From: Salinimicrobium catena | Lineage (GTDB): Bacteria > Bacteroidota > Bacteroidia > Flavobacteriales > Flavobacteriaceae | NCBI RefSeq assembly: GCF_900102915.1 | Contig: NZ_FNGG01000001.1 | Coordinates: 806,001 to 870,000 of the forward strand | Length of the DNA stretch: 64,000 nucleotides | Direction: 5' to 3' | Part shown: positions 34,443 through 42,215 of the stretch, in pieces | Position numbering within the stretch: the first letter of the stretch is position 1 | How the letters are laid out: each line of letters starts with the position of its first letter | Position numbers and translations under genes: made by a program | Notes under the pieces: generated by a model | The model's input: the letters and a program-made list of their open reading frames with translations, nothing else | Databases searched by the model: none | Told to the model about the DNA's origin: nothing

Positions 34443-35570
34443 ATGAAACTAGATAAAAAAGAAATAATGAAAGCTCTGGAAACCATTTCGGTTTCCGGGG
34501 AAGGTAAAAATATGGTTGAAAGTGGTGTGGTGCAGAACATTATGACCTTTGGTGATGAGGTTGTGGTTGATCTGTTATTGAGCACTCCGGCACTTCACAT
34601 TAAAAAAAGGGCCGAAGTGGACGTGATGAAGGCAATTCATGAGCATGTTTACCAGAAAGCCAAGGTGAAGGTGAATGTAAAAGTGCAGGCACCCGAAAAA
34701 ACTGAAATAAAAGGGAAAGCCATTCCCGGGATCAAGAATATTGTTGCTGTAGCCTCCGGAAAGGGAGGAGTAGGAAAGTCTACCGTTACGGCAAATCTGG
34801 CGGTGAGCCTTGCAAAAATGGGCTTTAAAGTGGGACTTTTGGATGCCGATATCTATGGACCGTCAATGCCAATGATGTTCGATGTGCAGGCCGAAAAGCC
34901 TCTGTCTGTAAATGTTGATGGAAAGTCTAAAATGAAACCGGTTGAGAATTACGGTGTAAAACTTCTTTCCATAGGATTCTTTACGCAGCCCAATCAGGCG
35001 GTGATCTGGAGAGGACCAATGGCTGCAAAGGCGCTGAACCAGATGATCTTTGACGCGGCCTGGGGAGAACTTGATTTTCTTTTAGTTGACCTTCCTCCGG
35101 GAACAGGAGATATTCACCTTTCCATCATGCAGTCGTTACCGGTAACCGGTGCCGTTGTGGTAAGTACTCCGCAGAACGTGGCCCTGGCCGATGCCAAGAA
35201 AGGGGTGGCGATGTTCAAACAGGAAGCTATCAATGTTCCGGTGCTGGGGATAGTAGAGAACATGGCTTACTTTACTCCGGAAGAGTTGCCGGAAAATAAA
35301 TATTATATCTTCGGAAAAGAAGGAGCCAAAATGCTGGCAGAAGATCTTGAGGTGCCATTTCTAGGTCAGATCCCGTTGGTGCAAAGCATCAGGGAAGCGG
35401 GAGACATTGGTCACCCGGCAGCCTTGCAGGAAGAAACGCCTCTTTCTGAAGCTTTTGATAAGTTAACTCAAAACATTGTTCAGGAAACGGTTGACCGCAA
35501 CAGCAGTCTTCCTCCTACCGAAGCGATAAAAATCACCACTATGGCCGGCTGTAGTGCAGTTAAAAAATAG
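34443..35570 (+). CDS. mrp: Mrp/ApbC iron-sulfur carrier ATPase
   Basis: The 375-residue product has an N-terminal MIP18-like domain (about 1-85) and the Mrp ATPase domain with the deviant P-loop GKGGVGKST (residues 106-114) and LLDADIYGPSMP. It delivers Fe-S clusters to target proteins. The usual cluster-binding Cys-x-x-Cys after VENMAYF is absent; that position reads TPEELPENKYYIFG, as I recall for Bacteroidota. A single Cys near the end (AGCSAVKK) remains. The NifU-like gene follows after two bases. Confidence 0.92.
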   Translation: MKLDKKEIMKALETISVSGEGKNMVESGVVQNIMTFGDEVVVDLLLSTPALHIKKRAEVDVMKAIHEHVYQKAKVKVNVKVQAPEKTEIKGKAIPGIKNIVAVASGKGGVGKSTVTANLAVSLAKMGFKVGLLDADIYGPSMPMMFDVQAEKPLSVNVDGKSKMKPVENYGVKLLSIGFFTQPNQAVIWRGPMAAKALNQMIFDAAWGELDFLLVDLPPGTGDIHLSIMQSLPVTGAVVVSTPQNVALADAKKGVAMFKQEAINVPVLGIVENMAYFTPEELPENKYYIFGKEGAKMLAEDLEVPFLGQIPLVQSIREAGDIGHPAALQEETPLSEAFDKLTQNIVQETVDRNSSLPPTEAIKITTMAGCSAVKK

Positions 35571-35572
35571 TC

Positions 35573-35815
35573 ATGACAAGCGAAGAAGTACGATTAAATG
35601 TTGAAAAAGCGCTGGACGAGATCAGGCCTTTTCTAAAAAGTGACGGCGGCGATATCTCCCTTTTAGGGATCGAGGAAGACCGCGTTGTAAAAGTGCAGTT
35701 GTTGGGAGCTTGCGTAGGCTGCACGGTCAATCAAATGACCCTTAAATCGGGAGTGGAGATGACCATTAAAAAATATGCTCCCCAAATAGAGAAAGTGCTG
35801 AACATAGAAAAGTAG
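35573..35815 (+). CDS. NifU C-terminal-like Fe-S scaffold protein
   Basis: The 80-residue product is a stand-alone NifU C-terminal domain: IRPFLKSDGGDISLLGI and the cluster-binding pair CVGC (Cys47, Cys50) in LLGACVGCTVNQMTLKSGVE. It can hold a [4Fe-4S] or [2Fe-2S] cluster for transfer. Two bases after mrp, so the two belong to one Fe-S assembly operon. Confidence 0.95.
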   Translation: MTSEEVRLNVEKALDEIRPFLKSDGGDISLLGIEEDRVVKVQLLGACVGCTVNQMTLKSGVEMTIKKYAPQIEKVLNIEK

Positions 35816-35844
35816 CTTTTTCTGCAATTTTTAAAGAGGAAGAA

Positions 35845-36906
35845 ATGATTAAGACAGATATGTTGATCATCGGTGCTGGGCCTACGGGCCTTTTTGCCGT
35901 GTTTGAAGCAGGATTATTAAAGTTAAAATGTCATCTAATTGATGCCTTGCCCCAGCCAGGCGGGCAGTGTGCAGAGATCTATCCCAAAAAGCCTATTTAT
36001 GACATCCCGGCTTTTCCCGAGGTTCTTGCCGGAGACCTGGTAGATAACCTCATGGAACAGATAAGACCTTTTGAACCGGGTTTCACCCTGGGCGAAAGAG
36101 CAGAAACCATTGAAAAGCTTGAAGATGGTTCCTTTGTGGTCACCACCAACGAGGGTACAGAACATCACGCTCCTGTGGTGGTGATCGCCGGTGGCCTGGG
36201 CAGTTTTGAACCGCGAAAACCGCCTATTACAAATATCTCCAAATACGAGAACAAAGGCGTTTCTTATATGATCAAAGAGCCTGAAGATTATCGCGATAAG
36301 CGAGTAGTTATAGCAGGAGGAGGGGATTCAGCGCTGGACTGGGCGATTTTCCTTTCTGATGTAGCTTCGGAAGTTTCTCTTGTTCACAGAAGGAATGAAT
36401 TCCGTGGGGCATTGGATTCCGTAGAAAAGGTTTCAGAACTGGCCAAAGAAGGAAAGATCAACATGATCACCGAAGCCGAAGTGGTAGGCCTGAAAGGGGA
36501 TGATCACCTGGAATCTGTGGTGATACGTCATAAGGGCGAAGCTTCCGAAGAAGAGATCAAGGAAACCGATCATTTTATTCCGCTTTTCGGACTCTCCCCA
36601 AAGCTCGGGCCTATTGCCAATTGGGGACTGGAGATCGAAAAGAACGCGATCAAAGTGGACAATAGCTACGATTACCAGACCAACATTCCCGGCATTTATG
36701 CAATTGGCGATGTGAATACCTATCCGGGGAAGCTCAAGCTTATTCTTTGCGGATTCCACGAGGCGGCTATCATGTGCCAGAGCGCCTATCAGCGTATCTT
36801 CCCCGATAAGAAGTACGTGATGAAATACACCACCGTGAGCGGGGTGAGCGGCTTTGACGGCAGTAAGAAGGAAGCCAAGAGAGAAGTTGTAAAAAGTATT
36901 AATTAA
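35845..36906 (+). CDS. Ferredoxin--NADP+ reductase, thioredoxin-reductase type
   Basis: The 353-residue FAD enzyme has MLIIGAGPTGLFAVFEAG (FAD Rossmann), PGGQCAEIYPKKPIYDIPAFPE, a second dinucleotide fold VVIAGGGDSALDWAI (NADPH) and GIYAIGDV near the end. The Cys-x-x-Cys of thioredoxin reductase is missing, which marks the YumC-type ferredoxin/flavodoxin reductase. A ferredoxin is encoded immediately downstream, fitting partners. It lies 29 bases after the NifU-like gene, likely the same operon. Confidence 0.92.
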   Translation: MIKTDMLIIGAGPTGLFAVFEAGLLKLKCHLIDALPQPGGQCAEIYPKKPIYDIPAFPEVLAGDLVDNLMEQIRPFEPGFTLGERAETIEKLEDGSFVVTTNEGTEHHAPVVVIAGGLGSFEPRKPPITNISKYENKGVSYMIKEPEDYRDKRVVIAGGGDSALDWAIFLSDVASEVSLVHRRNEFRGALDSVEKVSELAKEGKINMITEAEVVGLKGDDHLESVVIRHKGEASEEEIKETDHFIPLFGLSPKLGPIANWGLEIEKNAIKVDNSYDYQTNIPGIYAIGDVNTYPGKLKLILCGFHEAAIMCQSAYQRIFPDKKYVMKYTTVSGVSGFDGSKKEAKREVVKSIN

Positions 36907-36918
36907 AAAATTAAGATC

Positions 36919-36957
36919 AGACCTGGCAGGTTGACCAAGATCTGTCGGGTCTTTTTA
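36919..36957 (+). terminator. Imperfect terminator or attenuator before ferredoxin gene
   Basis: AGACCTGGCAG (36919-36929) pairs imperfectly, with G-U pairs, with CTGTCGGGTCT (36942-36952), followed by TTTTA. It separates the reductase from the ferredoxin and could reduce read-through into the latter. Confidence 0.5.
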
Positions 36958-36964
36958 TCATATA

Positions 36965-37303
36965 ATGTCAGATATCAAGATCACCATTATAGACCGCGAA
37001 GGCCACGCCCACCAGGTGGATGCTCCAACCGACATGAACATGAACCTCATGGAAGTGATCAAGATGCATGAGCTCGCTCCTGAAGGGACTATCGGCATCT
37101 GCGGCGGCATGGCCATGTGTGCCTCCTGTCAGTGCTACATCCAGAATAAGGAACACCTTATGCCGGAAAAAGGATATGAGGAAGAAGACATGCTGGACCA
37201 GGCTTTCTTTGTGGAGGACAACAGCCGCCTGAGCTGTCAGATCCATATTGAAAAAGAACTTGACGGACTAGAAGTCAAGATCGCGCCCTACAATGCCGAT
37301 TAG
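36965..37303 (+). CDS. [2Fe-2S] ferredoxin, adrenodoxin type
   Basis: The 112-residue product has the four cluster Cys at positions 46, 52, 55 (CGGMAMCASC) and 91 (RLSCQIH), the spacing of vertebrate-type/adrenodoxin ferredoxins. It would carry electrons from the neighbouring ferredoxin reductase to oxygenases, biotin-type enzymes or Fe-S assembly. The residues MCASCQCY include an extra Cys at 57. Confidence 0.95.
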   Translation: MSDIKITIIDREGHAHQVDAPTDMNMNLMEVIKMHELAPEGTIGICGGMAMCASCQCYIQNKEHLMPEKGYEEEDMLDQAFFVEDNSRLSCQIHIEKELDGLEVKIAPYNAD

Positions 37304-37397
37304 ATTTTTTGCGGGTTATTTTCTCTAATTAATTGTATTTCAGATAAAAAGGTTCGGTTTTTGTAAATGGAACCGTGACAAATAATAGGTCTTGCCA

Positions 37398-37562
37398 ATG
37401 CTATATTCGGTTATTGTTTTTTATTCTGAAAAATCCCGCGATTATGTTCAAATAGATGGAGTGGTTTCGAAGAAACCCGTCAAATTGAAGACCGAATGCT
37501 GTGAGAAATATAAAAAGGGCAAACGCTGTAAGCGTTGCCCTTGTTTTGATCTGCTGCAGTAA
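37398..37562 (+). CDS. Small Cys-rich protein, 54 residues
   Basis: An ATG at 37398 opens a 54-residue frame ending at TAA 37562. The N-terminal half (SVIVFYSEKSRDYVQIDGVV) looks beta-like, the C-terminal half is basic and Cys-rich: ECCEKYKKGKRCKRCPCF holds five Cys in the order CC-x8-C-x2-C-x-C. This cluster could bind zinc or another metal. I recall similar short proteins with K-K-G-K-R-C-K-R-C-P in Flavobacteriia, but have no name for them. A stem overlapping the coding region near 37517-37540 is a consequence of the Cys codons. The start is not independently supported by a promoter box. Confidence 0.6.
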   Translation: MLYSVIVFYSEKSRDYVQIDGVVSKKPVKLKTECCEKYKKGKRCKRCPCFDLLQ

Positions 37563-37565
37563 TTC

Positions 37566-37649
37566 CGAATTTAAAATTCAAGATTATATTTCCGAAGCTG
37601 TCGTAGATCGTGAAAGATCGATATTGAATCTTGAATTCAAAATTTTGAA
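37566..37649. repeat. Imperfect inverted repeat between small ORF and gcdH
   Basis: GAATTTAAAATTCAAGATT (about 37566-37584) and AATCTTGAATTCAAAATTTT (about 37626-37645) are imperfect complements flanking about 40 bases. It may end the small Cys-rich gene or the convergent gcdH gene; no T run of useful length follows, so it is recorded as a repeat. Confidence 0.45.
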
Positions 37650-37650
37650 T

Positions 37651-38826
37651 CTATTGGAACGCCGGAATTCCGGTTATATCTGCGCCGGTAATCAGCAGGT
37701 GAATATCATGTGTCCCTTCATAAGTGATCACACTTTCAAGGTTCATAATATGGCGCATTATGCTGTATTCTCCCGTGATTCCCATTCCTCCAAGCATTTG
37801 CCTGGCTTCTCTCGCGATCTCTATCGCCATATTCACATTGTTTCTTTTTGCCATTGAGATTTGGGCAGAAGTTGCTCTGCCTTCATTCCGAAGAACTCCC
37901 AGCCTCCATGCCATCAACTGAGCTTTCGTGATCTCGGTGATCATTTCGGCCAATTTTTTTTGCTGTAGCTGGAAACTCGCAATGGGTTTTCCGAACTGTT
38001 CCCGTTCTTTAGAATATCTGAGGGCGGTATCATAGCAATCCATAGCGGCACCAATTGCTCCCCATGCAATACCATAACGTGCGGAATCAAGACAACCCAA
38101 AGGTGCTCCCAAACCACTTTTTTCGGGCATCAGGTTTTCCTTCGGAACCTTAACATTGTCAAATATCAGTTCTCCTGTGGCACTGGCACGCAGGGACCAT
38201 TTGTTATGTGTTTCCGGAGTAGTAAAACCTTCCATTCCTCTTTCCACGATTAGTCCATGGATACGGCCTTCTTCATTTTTTGCCCAAACTATCGCAATGT
38301 CGGCAAAAGGAGCATTTGAGATCCACATTTTTGCCCCGTTAAGCAGGTAGTGGTCTCCCTTGTCTTTAAAGTTAGTGGTCATTCCGCCGGGATTCGAACC
38401 GTGATCGGGTTCAGTAAGACCAAAGCAGCCCATCATCTCGCCGGTAGCCAGCTTTGGCAGGTATTTTTTCTTCTGTTCTTCAGTTCCGTATTTAAAAATA
38501 GGATACATGACCAGGGAAGATTGTACTGATGCTGTTGATCGTACTCCGCTGTCGCCTCTTTCTATCTCCTGCATGATAAGTCCATAGGAGATCTGGTCGA
38601 GTCCTGCACCGCCGTATTCTTCGGGGATGTAAGGGCCAAAAGCACCTATTTCGGCAAGACCATTTATTAATTGCTTCGGAAATTCTGCTTTTTGTGCCGC
38701 CTCTTCAATAATGGGAGAAACTTCTCTTTTCACCCATTCTCGTGAGGCGTCGCGCACCATTTTATGTTCGTCACTTAATAGGTCGTCCAGCTGGTAATAA
38801 TCCGGAGCCTGAAATTGATCTTTCAT
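37651..38826 (-). CDS. gcdH: Acyl-CoA dehydrogenase, glutaryl-CoA dehydrogenase type
   Basis: The 391-residue flavoenzyme shows the acyl-CoA dehydrogenase layout. Specific to glutaryl-CoA dehydrogenase are RSTASVQSSLVMYPI (about residues 96-110), GCFGLTEPDHGSNPGGM and the active-site Glu in NLESVITYEGTHDIHLL near the C-terminus. The enzyme converts glutaryl-CoA to crotonyl-CoA and CO2 in lysine and tryptophan breakdown, in line with the saccharopine dehydrogenase gene at 18 kb. It is a single gene with only weak promoter signal. Confidence in the acyl-CoA dehydrogenase class is high, in glutaryl specificity moderate to high. Confidence 0.85.
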   Translation of the reverse strand: MKDQFQAPDYYQLDDLLSDEHKMVRDASREWVKREVSPIIEEAAQKAEFPKQLINGLAEIGAFGPYIPEEYGGAGLDQISYGLIMQEIERGDSGVRSTASVQSSLVMYPIFKYGTEEQKKKYLPKLATGEMMGCFGLTEPDHGSNPGGMTTNFKDKGDHYLLNGAKMWISNAPFADIAIVWAKNEEGRIHGLIVERGMEGFTTPETHNKWSLRASATGELIFDNVKVPKENLMPEKSGLGAPLGCLDSARYGIAWGAIGAAMDCYDTALRYSKEREQFGKPIASFQLQQKKLAEMITEITKAQLMAWRLGVLRNEGRATSAQISMAKRNNVNMAIEIAREARQMLGGMGITGEYSIMRHIMNLESVITYEGTHDIHLLITGADITGIPAFQ

Positions 38827-38947
38827 TTGTTTGGTAGTTTACTGTTTGTCTGGAAAGTAAATTTAAGAAATCGGGCACTAGGGACAAGCAGGAAATGCAA
38901 ATGAATTATCTGTAAGCTTTTTGTTCTATTGAAAAGAAGCTGAAAAT

Positions 38948-39667
38948 TTACATTTTCAGGTAGAAATCTTTCACCAGTTCCACATATTCGGGAGTGTAAT
39001 TATGGCGTGAATTTTCAATGGCCAGTTCAGTGGGAGTCACTTCTTTTTCAGTGAAACCAAACTCGATCAAAGTTCTTTTGACCTCAGATCTTACATCTCC
39101 CCGTACATGAGTGATTCGTTGAGGGAAAAGCCGATGCTTTTTTGCTGTTTTTAAGAAGTTTTCTTCTTCTTTCTTCGGAATAATTACGTTGAACTTTCCT
39201 TCTTCTGAAAGCAGTGCCGCCACACCCGAGATCAGTTCTTCAAAAGGCAGGGCTTCCGCGAACCTCGCCTGGTCGCGTTGTGCATTTCCGGAAGTATATT
39301 CGTCAGAATAAAACGGCGGATTGGAGATGATGAGATCGTATTTTTCCTCTTCCTGCATCTCTTCCACGAATTCATCAAAAGCCGCATGGTAGCAGAACAA
39401 ACGGTCGCCCCAATCACTGTTTTCAAAATTCTCCACGGCCTGCTCGTAAGCATCCTCGTCTATCTCGAGCGCGTCAATTAATTCCGCAGAACTGCGCTGC
39501 GCTAACATGAGCGCGATCACTCCCGTTCCTGTCCCAATATCCAAGATAGAATAAGGATGGTGCTCCAAAGAAGCCCAGGCACCCAGCAGCACCCCGTCTG
39601 TGCCTATTTTCATCGCGCAGCGGTCCTGGTGGATGGTGAAATGTTTAAATACGAAGGGTTTGTTCAT
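38948..39667 (-). CDS. trmN6: tRNA1(Val) (adenine(37)-N6)-methyltransferase
   Basis: The 239-residue product has a SAM-binding LDIGTGTGVIALMLAQR, an (N)PPF-type catalytic NPPFYSDEY (about residues 123-131) and the start MNKPFVFKHFTIHQDRCAMKIGTDGVLLGAW, all of the TrmN6 (YfiC) type. It methylates A37 of tRNA1-Val. ATG 39667 is chosen; the open frame continues into a repeat upstream that cannot be coding. It is directly downstream of the inverted-repeat-flanked four-helix-bundle unit. Confidence 0.9.
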   Translation of the reverse strand: MNKPFVFKHFTIHQDRCAMKIGTDGVLLGAWASLEHHPYSILDIGTGTGVIALMLAQRSSAELIDALEIDEDAYEQAVENFENSDWGDRLFCYHAAFDEFVEEMQEEEKYDLIISNPPFYSDEYTSGNAQRDQARFAEALPFEELISGVAALLSEEGKFNVIIPKKEEENFLKTAKKHRLFPQRITHVRGDVRSEVKRTLIEFGFTEKEVTPTELAIENSRHNYTPEYVELVKDFYLKM

Positions 39668-39684
39668 GATAATGCAAAGAAAAA

Positions 39685-39714
39685 GCACCAAATTCCAAGC
39701 ACCAAATTCCAAGG
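39685..39714. repeat. Direct repeat CACCAAATTCCAAG, left boundary of element
   Basis: Two near-perfect 14-base copies of CACCAAATTCCAAG stand in tandem. The reverse complement of the same core is found at 40120-40161, so this forms the left end of an inverted-repeat pair around the four-helix-bundle gene. Confidence 0.7.
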
Positions 39715-39722
39715 GTGTGAAA

Positions 39723-40064
39723 TTAAGATTTGTTTATTATAGCAGATAAAATTTTGCGAAGCTCTTGTGCTTCGCTGACCATCTGATCTATATCTGGTTC
39801 AAATTGTGGATTAGAGGCTTTTAAGAGCCTGAGCCAATACCCTGATTCCTTTGCCTCCTTGCGTGCTATCTTCAGGCGAAAAGAAAAATCTTTTTCACCA
39901 AGTTTCTCATTGGCTTCAATGTAATTTGCCCCTACAGACCCTGAAGATCGTATAAGTTGCTTTCCGTCCTCAATGTTAGCGATAGATTTTGGAAGAATAG
40001 ATATTAATTTTCTACAGTCTCTGGCAAATTCAAAAGTCCTTTCTTCTAGGGCGTAAGGTTTCAT
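39723..40064 (-). CDS. Four-helix-bundle protein, 23S rRNA intervening-sequence family
   Basis: The 113-residue protein is of the TIGR02436/S23 family (four helix bundle, IVP): EERTFEFARDCRKLISILPKS, IRSSGSVGANYIEANEKLGEKDFSFRLKIARKEAKESGYWLRLL and a final helix. The family was first noticed within intervening sequences of 23S rRNA genes and also occurs in diversity-generating retroelements as Avd; stand-alone copies in Bacteroidota have no known role. Here the gene is flanked on both sides by short inverted CCAAATTCCAA repeats, filling the whole gap between rimM and trmN6. No rRNA sequence is near. A weak TATCTTTA -7-like box precedes it on this strand. Confidence 0.9.
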   Translation of the reverse strand: MKPYALEERTFEFARDCRKLISILPKSIANIEDGKQLIRSSGSVGANYIEANEKLGEKDFSFRLKIARKEAKESGYWLRLLKASNPQFEPDIDQMVSEAQELRKILSAIINKS

Positions 40065-40119
40065 GCTCTCTCTTTACATTTAAAGATAGACAATTTCTTA
40101 CTCGCTACTTGGAAATTGT

Positions 40120-40161
40120 TTATGTAGTATTGGAATTTGGAATTTGTTATTTGGAAGTTTT
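40120..40161. repeat. Right boundary repeat of the four-helix-bundle unit
   Basis: TTGGAA cores (GGAATTTGGAATTTG and flanking CTTGGAAATTG / ATTTGGAAG) are the reverse complement of the left CCAAATTCCAA repeat. The two together frame the 39.68-40.16 kb unit as inverted, imperfect repeats. Confidence 0.65.
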
Positions 40162-40164
40162 GAT

Positions 40165-40689
40165 TTATAGATATAAATCAATCAATCCCTCCGGCGTCCT
40201 TACAAAAATGGTCTTGTTCTTCTTGTCCACCTTCTGCAGGAATTCGTCATTCATGGGAATAAGGATCTGCCTGCCGTCTTTCTCGATCTCAAAAAGGGCC
40301 TGGGCAGTGGTGTCGTTGATGCCGGTTATTTTGCCTACGCTTCCGTAGTTCTCGTCCTCGACTGAAAAGCCGATGATCTCATGGTAGTAGAACTGATCTT
40401 CTTCCAGCTTGGGCAGGAGGTTGAGGGGCAGGTACAGGTCGCACTTTAAAAGATCTTCAGCATCTTCTTCAGAATCTACCTCCTCAAATTTCACCCGCAG
40501 CAGATTGCTCTTTTGCAGGGAACTTTTTTCAATAAAAAATGGAACCAGATTATCGTCATAATCGACGAAAACTGATTCCATTTCTAAATAGGTTTCGGGT
40601 TCATCGGTGTCGAGTTTGATCAACACCTCGCCCTTAAAACTGAATTTACTAACGATCCTGCCAAGATAGAAACACTCTTCTTTTGTCAT
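40165..40689 (-). CDS. rimM: 16S rRNA processing protein RimM
   Basis: The 174-residue product has the two-domain RimM layout: N-terminal FYLGRIVSKFSFKGEVLIKLDTD (barrel) and C-terminal PRC-like domain with FYYHEIIGFSVEDENYGSVGKITGI and the conserved DEFLQKVDKKNKTIFVRTPEGL end. It assists maturation of the 16S rRNA 3' domain. rpsP lies upstream 20 bases, the usual rpsP-rimM pair. Confidence 0.95.
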   Translation of the reverse strand: MTKEECFYLGRIVSKFSFKGEVLIKLDTDEPETYLEMESVFVDYDDNLVPFFIEKSSLQKSNLLRVKFEEVDSEEDAEDLLKCDLYLPLNLLPKLEEDQFYYHEIIGFSVEDENYGSVGKITGINDTTAQALFEIEKDGRQILIPMNDEFLQKVDKKNKTIFVRTPEGLIDLYL

Positions 40690-40708
40690 TGCTCGTTAGG
40701 TAAGAAAA

Positions 40709-41278
40709 TTAAGATCCTGCCTGGTCTTGTTTTTCGTCAGCTTTAGCTTCTTCTGCAGTAGCGTCTTCTGTTTCGTTTGCAGCAGCAGCTTCCTGGTCTT
40801 CAGTAGTTTCTTCTACTTCAGGTTGTGCAGCGGCAGCAGCTTCAGCCTCACGCTTTGCATTTACTTCTTTTTCAGCTTCAAGAGCTTTCGCTTTGGCAGC
40901 TTCCTGCTCTTTGCTCAATGCTTCTTTCTTAGCGTCAACTTTTCCTTCTTTTTCCGCAACCCACGCGTTGAATTTCTCCTCAGCCTGTTCTTCGGTCAAA
41001 GCGCCTTTTCTTACTCCACCGGCAAGGTGGTTCTTAAGCAAAGCTCCTTTGTAAGATAGGATAGCCCTTGCAGTATCTGTTGGCTGTGCACCATTCTGTA
41101 ACCATTTTACAGAACTGTCCACGTCAAGCTCGATAGTCGCAGGATTTGTAGTAGGATTGTAGATACCTAATTTTTCAAGGAATTTACCATCTCTTTTTGC
41201 GCGTGAATCCGCAGCTACGATCCAGAAAAAAGGCTTTCCTTTTTTACCGTGTCTTTGTAATCTTATTTTTACTGGCAT
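40709..41278 (-). CDS. rpsP: Ribosomal protein bS16 with long acidic tail
   Basis: The first ~85 residues are standard bS16 ([42 protein letters not shown]). The protein continues to 189 residues with a charged Ala/Glu/Lys-rich tail, more than doubling the usual length of about 80-90. Such extensions occur in Bacteroidota S16 proteins. The tail is low-complexity and presumably flexible. A -7 box TATCTTTG lies 47 bases before the ATG on this strand; a small GGGGT/ACCCC hairpin sits in the leader between promoter and gene and may be involved in autoregulation. Confidence 0.95.
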   Translation of the reverse strand: MPVKIRLQRHGKKGKPFFWIVAADSRAKRDGKFLEKLGIYNPTTNPATIELDVDSSVKWLQNGAQPTDTARAILSYKGALLKNHLAGGVRKGALTEEQAEEKFNAWVAEKEGKVDAKKEALSKEQEAAKAKALEAEKEVNAKREAEAAAAAQPEVEETTEDQEAAAANETEDATAEEAKADEKQDQAGS

Positions 41279-41292
41279 AAAAATTAATTTGT

Positions 41293-41307
41293 GGGGTTCC
41301 CGACCCC
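41293..41307 (-). other. Hairpin in rpsP leader
   Basis: GGGGT / ACCCC (minus strand, 41307 to 41293) form a 5-bp stem with a 5-base loop a few bases ahead of the rpsP start. It is the only structured element of the leader and could be a ribosomal-protein feedback site, but no such mechanism is known for this gene in this group. Confidence 0.35.
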
Positions 41308-41324
41308 GGTTATTAATAAGGCTG

Positions 41325-41332
41325 CAAAGATA
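41325..41332 (-). promoter_or_regulatory. -7 promoter box of rpsP
   Basis: The minus-strand sequence TATCTTTG is an exact TANNTTTG match, 47 bases from the rpsP ATG, the expected place for the promoter of the rpsP-rimM unit. Confidence 0.6.
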
Positions 41333-41556
41333 CTATTATTTTTTATTGTAAATTAAGTGGTTAGCAAAAAATATTTCTGTGGCAGATATCCCTTTTTTTG
41401 CCGCTGTTTTCAGTTTTAAAGCTTTCGTAATAAGCGGTTAACGACCTGCTAAACCCTGTTAAACCGGGGGCTTGTCCTTATTTATTGTTTTATCTTGAGC
41501 CTAATGTCCAATATGGGCATTTAGAAACCGATTGTTAATTTAAATGAAAGAGAATT

Positions 41557-42003
41557 ATGAGTGCTAAGGAGTTAACAAGCATGTTGAACGAATTGCTGGA
41601 AAAGAATTATGATACCGAAAAAGTGTATAAAACAGCTGCCGATGATGTGAAGCACGAAGGTCTTAAATCCTTTTTTAAGGAAAAGGCCATGCAGCGGTAC
41701 GATTTTGGTCATGAACTAAAAGCAGAGATCAGGAATTTCGGAGAGGAGCCAGATAAGGGTTCCAGTATGAAAGGAGATACTCACCGGGCCTGGATGAATC
41801 TTAAGACCGCACTTTCGAGCGATAAGGAAGAGGCGGTACTGGAGGAAGCCATCAGGGCCGAAAAAGCGGCTGTTGAAGATTACAATAAAATGATCAAGGC
41901 TGACGGATTCCCGCCAACCACGGCAAACCTGCTCATCAAACAACGAAATGCTATTGAGAGAAGTCTTGCAGAGGTAAGGGAACTTGAAGAAAAGTTTGAC
42001 TAA
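41557..42003 (+). CDS. PA2169/DUF2383 four-helix-bundle protein
   Basis: The 148-residue protein matches the PA2169-like family with the DUF2383 domain: LTSMLNELLEKNYDTEKVYKTAADDV, a conserved HELKAEIRNFGEEPDKGSSMKG block and HRAWMNLKTALSS, ending in a long helix (RNAIERSLAEVRELEEKF). It is a ferritin-like bundle, often induced in stress or stationary phase, with no known catalysis. A terminator at 42047-42072 follows. No obvious -7 consensus box lies directly upstream. Confidence 0.88.
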   Translation: MSAKELTSMLNELLEKNYDTEKVYKTAADDVKHEGLKSFFKEKAMQRYDFGHELKAEIRNFGEEPDKGSSMKGDTHRAWMNLKTALSSDKEEAVLEEAIRAEKAAVEDYNKMIKADGFPPTTANLLIKQRNAIERSLAEVRELEEKFD

Positions 42004-42046
42004 TGTTTAAATTTTATACCCGGGCCTTCCCGGGAACTATTCAAAT

Positions 42047-42076
42047 AAACCCGTGTCATTTGGCGCGGGTTTTTTC
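42047..42076 (+). terminator. Terminator after PA2169 gene
   Basis: AAACCCGTG (42047-42055) pairs with CGCGGGTTT (42064-42072) including one G-U pair, followed by TTTT to 42076. Confidence 0.8.
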
Positions 42077-42215
42077 ATTTCCGGAAGCCAACCATCCCGT
42101 TAATAAATCCTGAAAAGTTTAGCTGGAACCTCGTCAAATAATCCTTATTTTTACCCCTTCACAGTTGCTCCTAAATTTCCTGTCATCTGGCTGGAATTCA
42201 TTAAAATATACTTTT

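Noticed and set aside
40727-41059. Phe/Ser/Cys-rich frame on the plus strand opposite rpsP
   Set aside because: It mirrors the charged tail of bS16 and has no signal or domain features.
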